A stretch of 35,686 bases of DNA, taken from positions 1 through 35,686 of the forward strand of contig JAILRU010000085.1 in assembly GCA_024697945.1 (NCBI GenBank), in the 5' to 3' direction. Each line of letters starts with the position of its first letter. Position 1 is the first letter of the stretch. Shown here piece after piece: positions 22,530 to 30,430 of this stretch. The notes under the pieces are model-generated. The model searched no databases. It was not told the origin of the DNA and saw only the letters and a list, made by a program, of their open reading frames with translations. This DNA is from Bacteroidaceae bacterium (GTDB taxonomy: Bacteria; Bacteroidota; Bacteroidia; Bacteroidales; Bacteroidaceae). The translations under genes and the position numbers were made by a program.

Positions 22530-23102
22530 TCAGAATCTGTAGGCGACTTTGGCGTAGTGGGAAGTAAACTTTTTAGCTGTGCTATACTCCAAAGTGTAAC
22601 CCACGAAGAAGTGTTTCTGAAATTGAAGACCAAGTCCCCATGACACGCCCAGGCCGTTGAATCCCTTATTTCTAATTTTAATGCGTGTTTTGTCTTCCGT
22701 CAATTCGGAATGCTTTCTGATATTGCAATCCCAACCCGCCGCTGCACTCATATATCCGCGAGCTTTGCCATTCCAGAAGCGTTTCGTGAAAGCGCGTACA
22801 CCAGTCTTTAGACCGAAGTTGCCTTCACTGAAATCAAATGGTGCTGAGAAGTCAAGGCTGGCAATGTCCCATGCCAAGTACTTGTGGAATTCATGCTCCA
22901 AGACTATGTTAGCACCAAAACCGACATAGCCATAACAACTACCAATCTTCAACTCGGGCATCAGGTGATAACCCTTGTCGTAATCGCCCTTATCAACGGT
23001 CTTTGTGGTGGTGACAACCGTAGAGTCGGGCATGTACTGAGCGCTCAGGCTCATGGCACTTGCCATCAGGCTAACTGTAAGGAATAATTTCAGATATTTC
23101 AT
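22530..23102 (-). CDS. small outer-membrane beta-barrel protein
   Basis: 190 residues; signal peptide about 1-21 (MKYLKLFLTVSLMASAMSLSA). After a short linker (TVVTTTKTVDKGDYDKG), alternating strands (YGYVGFGANIVLEHEF, GLKTGVRAFTKRFW, FFVGYTLEYSTAKKF) lead to a C-terminal aromatic residue (VAYRF), the usual signature of an eight-stranded outer-membrane barrel. The function cannot be told from sequence; related Bacteroidetes proteins are annotated only as outer-membrane or porin-like. It has its own promoter, and no neighbour on the same transcript is apparent. Confidence 0.8.
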   Translation of the reverse strand: MKYLKLFLTVSLMASAMSLSAQYMPDSTVVTTTKTVDKGDYDKGYHLMPELKIGSCYGYVGFGANIVLEHEFHKYLAWDIASLDFSAPFDFSEGNFGLKTGVRAFTKRFWNGKARGYMSAAAGWDCNIRKHSELTEDKTRIKIRNKGFNGLGVSWGLGLQFQKHFFVGYTLEYSTAKKFTSHYAKVAYRF

Positions 23103-23168
23103 GATTTACAAAAAATGAAAAAATAAAAGAATGAATGAATGAAAATTGTCTGTTGTCTATTAAATTTT

Positions 23169-23180
23169 GGTGCAAAGGTA
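23169..23180 (-). promoter_or_regulatory. -7 element TACCTTTGCACC for the small barrel gene
   Basis: A strong TAnnTTTG match followed by C on the minus strand, about 66 bases before the ATG at 23102. The -33 position falls within an AAAAATG stutter repeat and has no clean TTTG. Confidence 0.65.
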
Positions 23181-23183
23181 CGA

Positions 23184-23235
23184 AAAAAAGAATGAAAAAT
23201 GAAAAATGAAAAATGAAAAATTATCTATTGTCTAT
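23184..23235. repeat. GAAAAAT stutter and TATCTATTGTCTAT repeat at the fucosidase end
   Basis: Four copies of the 7-base unit GAAAAAT end at the fucosidase stop codon. The adjoining TTATCTATTGTCTATCC encodes the fucosidase C-terminus RIDNR and its stop on the opposite strand. The same GAAAAAT unit follows der (9003-9030). Confidence 0.7.
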
Positions 23236-25002
23236 CCTGAACACGACTGAGGTCTTCAGATTGGCATTGGCGGGGTAAGTGATTTCGAGGGCATCGGCGG
23301 TCTGTTCCCATTTCAGCTTGCCTTTGTAGCCGAGGAGCTTCACGCGTTTGACTCGTCTGTCGTCCGTTGTCTGTTGTCTGTTGTCTATTCCCAACGACTT
23401 GATGCGCACCACCTGATTGCCTTCGGGCACGTTCATTGTGAAGGCATACAGTTTGCCATTCTTTCCAAGGGTGAAGCGTATGTCCTGGGGCGTGAACTGG
23501 AATTCGGCATGATGCTTGCCAAGTCCGCCGCCAGGCAGTTTCTTCAGTTTGCCTTCCCTTGTCTCTCCTTCGCCGAGAGTGGTCCAGGCCTTGCTGCCAT
23601 AGACGGCCTCGCCATTCACCTTCATCCACTGCCCCACCTCTTCGAGCATCGTGATACACCCATCCTCAATGCTGCCGTCGGGACGCATGGGGATATTGAG
23701 TGCAGCATTGCCGTCGCGACAGATTGCCTCGATGATGAAGCGTATCATAGAGCCTGAGTCGTAGGTGAAGCCGGGAGCATAGAACCAGTCACCCACAGGT
23801 GCTTCGCGAATCCAAGGCTGCGAGGCGTTAATGGTATCGGGGAAGTCGAACTCCGCAGTATTCACCGCACCGTTTGTAGGCCGGCGGAACTTGATGATGC
23901 TGAAAGCATCCACCTTGCCACGTTTCTTCAGCACACGGTTGTAGTAGTCGGCCATGACCGTCGGCATGGCGTTGCATTTATAACCCGTTCCCGTTCCGTC
24001 GCCGGTAAAGGGGCCTTGCACGGTGCCGTCGGTATAAATGAAGTCAGGGTCGTAGTTGGCGCATACGTCCATCATACGCAGTACCCACTGAGTGGCGTAC
24101 CATTTGCAGTAGTCCAGATGGCGGCTGTAGATACCGGGCTTGGGTGGCGACCAACCAGTATGGGCCATTTCATCGACTGTTTCGTATTCACGCAGGTCTA
24201 TACCGTAGAGCAGACGCGGGTCATAGCCTTCCCACCATTTCCCCTTGCCGTCGGCCAGCGTCAGGTTCCCGTCGTAGGGCACGCCGCTCTTCTCTCCCTT
24301 CGTGTCGGAGCCGAAAGCCGTCTGCCACCACCACCAGGTGTATTCGTGGTGGAAGGTGACGCCGTAGCGCATATTGAACTTGTGGCAGGCATCGACCCAC
24401 TCGCGCAGGATGTCGCGCTTCGGACCGATGTTCACTGAGTTCCAGGGATGATACTGCGAGTTCCACAGGTCGTAGTTGTCATGATGTACGCCTTGAATCA
24501 TCAGGAAGCGTGCTCCTGCCTTCTGGTAAAGCTGCGTCAGGTATTCGGGGTCGAGCTTCGTTGGGTTCCAGTCGCGCAGCACTTCCTTGTAGCCCACTTC
24601 CGATGGATGACCGTAGCGCTTCAGATGGTTGCGGTAGGCATGATGTTCCTCCTTGTAGAGGTTGCGGGCGTACCAATCGCCGCTCTCGCCAGCCGACTGC
24701 GGCCCAAAGTGCACCCAGATGCCGAACTTGGCGTCGCGCAGCCATTGGGGCGTTCCAGGATAGTTCTGCTCGATACTCTCCCAACTGGCTTTGTAGGGAC
24801 CGTCGGTGATAGGTATGTCGAGCCTGACTTCAGGGAATGTTTTGCTGTCGTCCATCTTTACGGAACCCATAGGCATCTTTGCCGGAATCTCTGGGAAGGT
24901 TGGCAACTGAGGCATCTCGCCCTCTTTCAGTGTCTGTTGTGCATAGCTGCCACTACTCATCGTGCAGCTTAGCACCGCTAGAATCAATGATATTTTCTTC
25001 AT
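23221..25002 (-). CDS. glycoside hydrolase family 29, alpha-L-fucosidase
   Basis: 593 residues with a signal peptide (about 1-21). The catalytic barrel begins with WLRDAKFGIWVHFGPQS (88-103) and includes GVHHDNYDLW (171-180) and FHHEYTWWWW (218-226). The nucleophile is expected at Asp325 in DFIYTDGTV. GH29 enzymes release L-fucose from mucin, Lewis-type and plant glycans by a retaining mechanism. The C-terminal segment (about 490-593) looks like a beta-sandwich and includes LGIDNRQQTTDDRRVKRVK, where the repeat GTTGTCT (complement) has been read in frame. The last residues RIDNR and the stop are also repeat-derived. The start overlaps the stop of the DUF4491 gene by 4 bases (ATGA), so the two are coupled. 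Confidence 0.93.
   Translation of the reverse strand: MKKISLILAVLSCTMSSGSYAQQTLKEGEMPQLPTFPEIPAKMPMGSVKMDDSKTFPEVRLDIPITDGPYKASWESIEQNYPGTPQWLRDAKFGIWVHFGPQSAGESGDWYARNLYKEEHHAYRNHLKRYGHPSEVGYKEVLRDWNPTKLDPEYLTQLYQKAGARFLMIQGVHHDNYDLWNSQYHPWNSVNIGPKRDILREWVDACHKFNMRYGVTFHHEYTWWWWQTAFGSDTKGEKSGVPYDGNLTLADGKGKWWEGYDPRLLYGIDLREYETVDEMAHTGWSPPKPGIYSRHLDYCKWYATQWVLRMMDVCANYDPDFIYTDGTVQGPFTGDGTGTGYKCNAMPTVMADYYNRVLKKRGKVDAFSIIKFRRPTNGAVNTAEFDFPDTINASQPWIREAPVGDWFYAPGFTYDSGSMIRFIIEAICRDGNAALNIPMRPDGSIEDGCITMLEEVGQWMKVNGEAVYGSKAWTTLGEGETREGKLKKLPGGGLGKHHAEFQFTPQDIRFTLGKNGKLYAFTMNVPEGNQVVRIKSLGIDNRQQTTDDRRVKRVKLLGYKGKLKWEQTADALEITYPANANLKTSVVFRIDNR
23355..23390. repeat. GTTGTCT stutter repeat inside the GH29 gene
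   Basis: CGTCTGTCGTCCGTTGTCTG continues with TTGTCTGTTGTCTATT, the same unit as the border repeats at 7593-7626 (reverse complement) and 9038-9063. It encodes NRQQTTDDRR in the fucosidase C-terminal region. Confidence 0.75.
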
Positions 25003-25316
25003 GACTGTTTATTGTTTTCTCGACGGTGATTCTTCGGGAACCATCCCTTGTCAACTCGTTTCTTTTGTGCAAAGAGCTCACCGATGCCCCAAAGCGCTGA
25101 GGCACCGAACACTCCTATTATGGCCGACAGGATGACGTTCTCTACGAATAGCGCAGTCACAATAGAAGCCATTCCAACTATCAGATAGACAATCCAGGGA
25201 CGTGTGCCCCAATAGTACTCTGTCTTAATGACAATAGGATGCCAGATGCCTATGGTCAGGAATGTGCAAGCTGCAATGATGATACCTGTGAAATTTATTG
25301 TAAAGTTCCCTAACAT
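24999..25316 (-). CDS. DUF4491 family membrane protein
   Basis: 105 residues with three hydrophobic segments (about 8-27 GIIIAACTFLTIGIWHPIVI, 40-60 WIVYLIVGMASIVTALFVENV, 62-82 LSAIIGVFGASALWGIGELF) and a basic tail (KKRVDKGWFPKNHRR). The motifs GIWHPIVIKTEYYWGTRPW and ELFxQKKRVxKGWFP match the Bacteroidetes family DUF4491, whose role is unknown. It is the first gene of a two-gene unit and overlaps the fucosidase start (ATGA). The link between the two is not explained by any known pathway. Confidence 0.9.
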   Translation of the reverse strand: MLGNFTINFTGIIIAACTFLTIGIWHPIVIKTEYYWGTRPWIVYLIVGMASIVTALFVENVILSAIIGVFGASALWGIGELFAQKKRVDKGWFPKNHRRENNKQS

Positions 25317-25340
25317 ATAATATATAATGTTCCTTGCCGA

Positions 25341-25350
25341 TGCAAAGATA
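25341..25350 (-). promoter_or_regulatory. -7 element TATCTTTGCA for the DUF4491-fucosidase operon
   Basis: A match to TAnnTTTG followed by C, 24 bases before the ATG at 25316. The -33 half is not clear. It is divergent from the PI-PLC promoter, with an AATTATG stutter between the two. Confidence 0.65.
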
Positions 25351-25371
25351 GAAAATAATTATGAATTATGA

Positions 25372-25402
25372 ATTGTGAATTATAAATTATTCTGTATCTT
25401 TG
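25372..25402 (+). promoter_or_regulatory. promoter of the PI-PLC-like gene
   Basis: ATTG at 25372-25375, 19 bases, TATCTTTG at 25395-25402 followed by C. The leader would be about 55 bases. The spacer is made of the AATTATGAATT/GTGAATTATAAATT stutter repeat. Confidence 0.75.
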
Positions 25403-25463
25403 CAGAGCAAGGGATATCATACGTCCCGATTTGTCGCAATACTGATATAAAACCTAGGAGAAT

Positions 25464-27707
25464 ATGAGAAAAAACGTCTTTGCTCTTGCTGTATTATCTG
25501 CTTTTGTGCTCTCTTTGCAGGCCGACAACTGGATGAAGCGACTTCCAGACAATGCATATATTTCTACACTTTCCATTCCCGGTAGCCACGACTCTGGCAC
25601 CGGCAATGGTTTTCCTGGCGTCACGACATCCATCTATGGACCTTTCGGTGAAAAATATGCCCGCACCCAGGACAAGAATTTCGAAGAGCAATGGGACATG
25701 GGCATACGTGCCTTCGACCTTCGTCCGGCAATCAAGGATAATTACATCAACGTGAACCACGGCATTATGCCCACCAACCTTCGTTTCGACGACGCGCTCT
25801 ATTTCTTGCGCAACAAACTCAGAGAAAACCCGTCGGAGTTTGTCGTAATACATCTGCTTCATGCCTCTGACGGTGATGACAATGCAAGTAATTATGGCGA
25901 AAGGCTACTTGAACTGCTTAATCGCGACGACCTGAAGGACTTCTTCGTTGAATTTAAGAGCACACTCACGGTCAGGGAGATGCGTGGTAAAATACTGCTA
26001 CTCAGCCGCAACCAGTATGCCGAAAAGCCCGTTGGCGGTTTCTTCCGCAACTGGACAGGCCAAATAAACTGGAGCGCTCAGACCAACGGACAGATTACGG
26101 GAGCTTCGGGCCAAACTGCGAAACTCTATATGCAGGATTTCGCTGAGACCTACAAAGACGGCGACCTTGACCGTAAGGTGGCAGCTATCTGCCAATTGCT
26201 CGATTTCAGCACGAAGCATACAACCAACTCTGCATCAGATATTGTTTGGGTCTATAACTTTGCTTCTGCCTTCTCGAAGATATCGAGGCTTTACATTCCT
26301 CTTGTCGTTGATGAGGAAATATCCTTGAGTGACGGCTATCGTGACAATGCTGCACATACCAATGCAGCTATCATTGACTATCTGGCCGACCCTTCGCATA
26401 AGGCAGGACCGACAGGCATCATCCTCGCCGACTATGTGGGTGTGAATTCGAGCAATGGTTATAATACGCGAGGACAGGAACTTGTCGATGCCCTCATCGC
26501 CAATAACTTCCGCTACCTGCAAGACATGTATCAGGTGGAAGAAAGTAGCGCAACGTATCGCAAGCCCTTAGACATGTCTGCCCGCATCGTCAATCCCTGC
26601 TTTAACAGCAACTTGCTCGTGGGATGGGAAGGCGACCAGTTTGGCGCAGTGAACCCTAAGGAAAACGCCGAACACTACAACTGCAACTTTAACACATACC
26701 AGACAATTACCGACCTTCCGAACGGTGTCTATGCTATTGGATGCAAGGCCTTCTATCGTTGTGGTGAGGCGCAGGAGGCGTTGGACCACTATCGTATCAA
26801 GGACCATACATTACGTTATGCTCGCATTTACATAAAGACAGGTTCTGACAAACTGTCCTTCCCCATTGTATCGCCCTTTTCCAAGCTCGTTACCGCAGCA
26901 AAGGGTGTGGGACGAGAGGCTTCTGCAAGCAATGGCTCACGGAACTATTACATACCTGATGATATGATTTCTGCTGAGTATTACATGCACTCGCTTAATG
27001 TTTATGACAACGTAATATTTGCAGGTGTCGATAATCATACACTTACGTTCGGTATGGAGAAGCAGCAGACAGTAAACGCAGATTGGTGCATTTTTGACGA
27101 CTTTACACTAACTTACTACGGCAATCAACCTGAATCATATCGTCAATGGCTCACGGAAATGAAGAAAAAGAAGCTTAGCTATACCACTGCGACTGTCAGT
27201 AATTGTTACAGGGATGCCTATGATACCGCATACAAAGCTTCTGCCAACGACAGAGCGAGTGCCATTGCAGCCATGAAAGCCATAGATGCTGCAGCTGAGG
27301 AAATTGCCTACAACGCTGAACTTTGGGCGGAATACAAGCAGGTCGGCGAAGAGGCTCTGGCTATTCTGAATGGCAATGAATACAGCGACGAAGCTAAAGA
27401 TTTCCTGAGCACATACTATGAACTCGTTTACCAGAAGAATTTAAGTGAACTTGAACTTACCAACGAACAGTTGCCGCGAGCCATTGAAGAACTGCGTACT
27501 TACATCGGATATATACAAAGTGGCAAGTGGACGGACATTTCAGAAATACCAGAAAACTGCATTCCCTCGATGAAATCGGCCAAAATTTTCACTCTTGATG
27601 GTAAACTTGTGAGCCGACCTAATCAGCACGGATTGTACATCATGAGAGGGCGTGACGGCAATTATATTCCTCTCTCTGCCCAGTCGCTGCGGTCGAGGCT
27701 ACGATAG
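25464..27707 (+). CDS. secreted PI-PLC X-domain protein with C-terminal binding domain
   Basis: 747 residues with a signal peptide (about 1-20). Residues 30-360 form a phosphatidylinositol-specific phospholipase C X domain: SIPGSHDSGT with His42, RAFDLRP (82-88) and NVNHG with His99, the two expected catalytic histidines. Bacterial enzymes of this type cleave phosphatidylinositol or GPI anchors without calcium. A beta domain follows (about 370-575: ARIVNPCFNSNLLVGWEGDQF ... DWCIFDDFTLTYYG), probably a carbohydrate-binding jelly roll, then a helical segment (about 580-700). It ends with IFTLDGKLVSRPNQHGLYIMRG, similar to short C-terminal motifs of secreted Bacteroidetes proteins. The last 15 codons overlap the convergent comM gene, so the natural tail may be altered. 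The substrate is inferred from family only. Confidence 0.88.
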   Translation: MRKNVFALAVLSAFVLSLQADNWMKRLPDNAYISTLSIPGSHDSGTGNGFPGVTTSIYGPFGEKYARTQDKNFEEQWDMGIRAFDLRPAIKDNYINVNHGIMPTNLRFDDALYFLRNKLRENPSEFVVIHLLHASDGDDNASNYGERLLELLNRDDLKDFFVEFKSTLTVREMRGKILLLSRNQYAEKPVGGFFRNWTGQINWSAQTNGQITGASGQTAKLYMQDFAETYKDGDLDRKVAAICQLLDFSTKHTTNSASDIVWVYNFASAFSKISRLYIPLVVDEEISLSDGYRDNAAHTNAAIIDYLADPSHKAGPTGIILADYVGVNSSNGYNTRGQELVDALIANNFRYLQDMYQVEESSATYRKPLDMSARIVNPCFNSNLLVGWEGDQFGAVNPKENAEHYNCNFNTYQTITDLPNGVYAIGCKAFYRCGEAQEALDHYRIKDHTLRYARIYIKTGSDKLSFPIVSPFSKLVTAAKGVGREASASNGSRNYYIPDDMISAEYYMHSLNVYDNVIFAGVDNHTLTFGMEKQQTVNADWCIFDDFTLTYYGNQPESYRQWLTEMKKKKLSYTTATVSNCYRDAYDTAYKASANDRASAIAAMKAIDAAAEEIAYNAELWAEYKQVGEEALAILNGNEYSDEAKDFLSTYYELVYQKNLSELELTNEQLPRAIEELRTYIGYIQSGKWTDISEIPENCIPSMKSAKIFTLDGKLVSRPNQHGLYIMRGRDGNYIPLSAQSLRSRLR

Positions 27708-29209
27708 CCGATAGCTTCGGCGATGTGCTGTGTCTGGACTTTCTCGCTGCCAGCAAGGTCAGCAATGGTGCGTGCAACCTTGAGAATGCGGGTGTAAGCG
27801 CGGGCTGAGAGTTTGAGGCGTTCCATCGCTATACGGAGCATATCGAGTGAGGCACTGTCAGGCTCCGCGAACTTATGGAGCATCTTTTCGCTCATCTGAG
27901 CATTGCAATGGATACCAGTATAGGGTTTGAACCGCTCTTCCTGTATCTTGCGTGCTTTGATGACCCTTTCCCTAATGACTGAGCTTGGCTCTCCCGGTTG
28001 CATTTGACTGAGCTGGGCAAACGGTACGGGCTGTATCTCGCAATGAATATCTATGCGGTCGAGAAGGGGACCGGATATCTTGTTCAGGTACTTTACAATC
28101 TGACCAGGTGTGCAGTGACAGGGCTTGTCCGGATGATTGTAATAGCCGCAAGGACAAGGGTTCATCGAGGCGATGAACATAAAGGAGCATGGATAAGTGA
28201 CCGTATATTTGGCACGGGAGATATTGATGACACGGTCTTCGAGTGGCTGGCGCAGCACTTCAAGCACGGAACGCTGAAATTCCGGCAATTCATCGGCAAA
28301 AAGCACGCCGTTATGTGCCAGACTGATTTCGCCAGGTTGCGGGTTGACACCTCCGCCGACAAGCGCCACTTGTGATATGGTGTGGTGAGGCGACCGGAAG
28401 GGGCGCTGGGCAATGAGTGAACAGTCGCTTTTCAACTTGCCTGCCACAGAGTGAATCTGGGTTGTCTCTAAACTCTCGCGAAGCGACAAGGGCGGCAGAA
28501 TGCTTGGTAACCGTTTCGCCAACATACTTTTGCCGCTACCCGGCGGACCAATCATGATGAGGTTGTGGCCGCCAGCAGCTGCTATCTCCAAAGCACGTTT
28601 CACCTGTTCTTGTCCCTTGACGTCAGCAAAGTCGAACTCGAATTCGCTTTGTTTCGCAAAAAACTCAGCACGTGTGTCAATGATGGTGGGATGCATAAGC
28701 TCCTGACCGTTCAGATGACCGATTACCTGATTGATGTGTCGCACGCCATAGACTTTGAGGTTGTTTACCACAGCCGCTTCACGCACATTATCTTCTGGCA
28801 CGAAGAGACCCTCGAATCCCATCTCACGCGCCTTGATGGAGATAGGCAGCGCACCCTTGATGGGTTGTAACGAACCATCCAGACTCAACTCACCAACCAT
28901 CATATAGCGATTCAGCATTCGGGTATCCACTTTCCCACCCGTGGCAAGAATGCCGATTGCCATAGGTAGGTCAAAGCCAGAGCCCTCCTTGCGGACATCG
29001 GCAGGAGCCATGTTAACAGTGATTTGATAACCTGGGAAGGTATATCCGCTGTTTTCTATAGCAGCCGTGATGCGCTCATAGCTTTCCTTGACCGCACTGT
29101 CCGGCAGGCCTACAAGCACAAAGCGGACACCACGAGTGGCATTCACCTCAATGGTAACAGTCGAAGCCTGAAGTCCTTGTACGCTGGCGCTGAATATTTT
29201 TACTAACAT
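27662..29209 (-). CDS. comM: YifB/ComM family Mg-chelatase-like AAA ATPase
   Basis: 515 residues. An N-terminal Lon-protease-like fold (VNATRGVRFVLVGLPDSAVKESYERI; NMAPADVRKEGSGFDLPMAI) is followed by a Mg-chelatase-type AAA domain with Walker A GPPGSGKS (221-228), Walker B VLFADELPEF and a C-terminal helical lid (LSARAYTRILKVARTIADLAGS). ComM is a hexameric helicase that promotes branch migration during natural transformation, and the family is widespread. It is the last of three genes (ribF, methyltransferase, comM), 36 bases after the methyltransferase stop. Its 3' end overlaps the PI-PLC gene by 46 bases with no terminator between them. Confidence 0.95.
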   Translation of the reverse strand: MLVKIFSASVQGLQASTVTIEVNATRGVRFVLVGLPDSAVKESYERITAAIENSGYTFPGYQITVNMAPADVRKEGSGFDLPMAIGILATGGKVDTRMLNRYMMVGELSLDGSLQPIKGALPISIKAREMGFEGLFVPEDNVREAAVVNNLKVYGVRHINQVIGHLNGQELMHPTIIDTRAEFFAKQSEFEFDFADVKGQEQVKRALEIAAAGGHNLIMIGPPGSGKSMLAKRLPSILPPLSLRESLETTQIHSVAGKLKSDCSLIAQRPFRSPHHTISQVALVGGGVNPQPGEISLAHNGVLFADELPEFQRSVLEVLRQPLEDRVINISRAKYTVTYPCSFMFIASMNPCPCGYYNHPDKPCHCTPGQIVKYLNKISGPLLDRIDIHCEIQPVPFAQLSQMQPGEPSSVIRERVIKARKIQEERFKPYTGIHCNAQMSEKMLHKFAEPDSASLDMLRIAMERLKLSARAYTRILKVARTIADLAGSEKVQTQHIAEAIGYRSLDRSDWAERGI

Positions 29210-29245
29210 ATTTCTTTTTCTTATAAATGGAAGTTAAAGAGGAAG

Positions 29246-30412
29246 TTAAATGGATTTGCAGCGTATTAAGGTATGCGAGCCATCGCAGAGTGTTGTTGCG
29301 AACAAGTAACAGTCGCCACCTTCACGCAGTTTGAATCGTTTTCGTAGTTCATCAACGGATGAAGGGAAATTGCGGATGGTCAGGTTGCATTGGGTAATGC
29401 CTGCCAACAGCCTTTTCAGGTCTTTCTTGGCAAAGCCGCAAGAGTCCTCAATGGCGAAGCAGCGACCAGGAAAATCCTCGATGAAATGGGCAGAAGTGAA
29501 AAGATGGCTGAAGGGATGAAGCTTCCTGACGCTATACGCTACGCAGAGCGAATTCTGCACACCGGCCTTCATGATGGAGGCGTTGGGTTCGTATAGGTAG
29601 TTCTCAAGGTTGGATGCTATTATGGGTTTTGTGTCCCGTGTGTCGGTATAGAACGTTTGTGTCCGTGCAGTGATGTTTGTGCAGTAGTAGGTTATCTTTA
29701 CTTTCTCGCGGCAAAGCACCAACAGGATTTCCTTACACTCGCCACCCACACTCACAGTATGCACCTCGTTAACATTGGGCAGCCGCCGGATGGTATCTTG
29801 TATGTCAAGCATTGGCGACAGCTTGACAACGACTATCGGTGCGTGTTCGAGTAGGTCGTCCTGTATTGTTTCTATGCTTGGGGCACAATCGCTAAGAGCA
29901 ACCACTTTACGACCAGCGTTATCACGTCTGCTCGGGTCAAGGTAGATAAGGCTAAAATCCCCCATTTCATCGATATATTCTTCGCATGCCTTGCAATGTA
30001 TCCGCGCTTTTGGCAGGCCGAGCAATGGGAAATTATGCTGGGCAATCTTGCAGAGTTCTTCGCTCAACTCCACGTAGACGGATTCGTCAAATAATTGTGC
30101 CAGAACGGAGAAGTCTATGCCGAAGCCGCCCGTGAGGTCCACCATCTTTTGCCTGTTTCCTGGCAGCAAGCGTTCCACTAATTTCTGCTTGTAGAGTGCC
30201 GTCTGCTCGCTACTACACTGTTCCAACGAAAGTTTTGGAGGATAGATAATGCCTTCTTTCTTCGCCCAGGACGGCAGTTTCCGCCTGACAATCTGTTGTC
30301 CTTCAATCTGCCTGAGGCAATATTGAAGGTCAATGCCAGAAGGGACCTTTCCCAAAGCCAGCGCACGTACGTCAGCATCTCTGTTCTGAGCTATGAACTC
30401 TTCGTTGGTCAT
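29246..30412 (-). CDS. class I SAM-dependent methyltransferase with THUMP-like C-terminus
   Basis: 388 residues. The Rossmann methyltransferase core has motif I VDLTGGFGIDF (91-101), the acidic motif VYVELSEEL (112-120) and a DPSRR motif IV (YLDPSRRD, 157-164) used in place of the usual NPPY. An N-terminal helical region and a C-terminal part (about 300-388, KLHPFSHLFTSAHFIEDFPGR...) match the Bacteroidetes PG_1098-type proteins with a THUMP-like domain, presumed to modify RNA. The target is unknown. Its start is 18 bases after the ribF stop. Its stop codon lies within a GGAAGTTAAA border repeat (29229-29250), as if the gene end had been replaced by repeat sequence. Confidence 0.88.
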   Translation of the reverse strand: MTNEEFIAQNRDADVRALALGKVPSGIDLQYCLRQIEGQQIVRRKLPSWAKKEGIIYPPKLSLEQCSSEQTALYKQKLVERLLPGNRQKMVDLTGGFGIDFSVLAQLFDESVYVELSEELCKIAQHNFPLLGLPKARIHCKACEEYIDEMGDFSLIYLDPSRRDNAGRKVVALSDCAPSIETIQDDLLEHAPIVVVKLSPMLDIQDTIRRLPNVNEVHTVSVGGECKEILLVLCREKVKITYYCTNITARTQTFYTDTRDTKPIIASNLENYLYEPNASIMKAGVQNSLCVAYSVRKLHPFSHLFTSAHFIEDFPGRCFAIEDSCGFAKKDLKRLLAGITQCNLTIRNFPSSVDELRKRFKLREGGDCYLFATTLCDGSHTLIRCKSI

Positions 30413-30430
30413 CTCGATTTGATTACTTTT

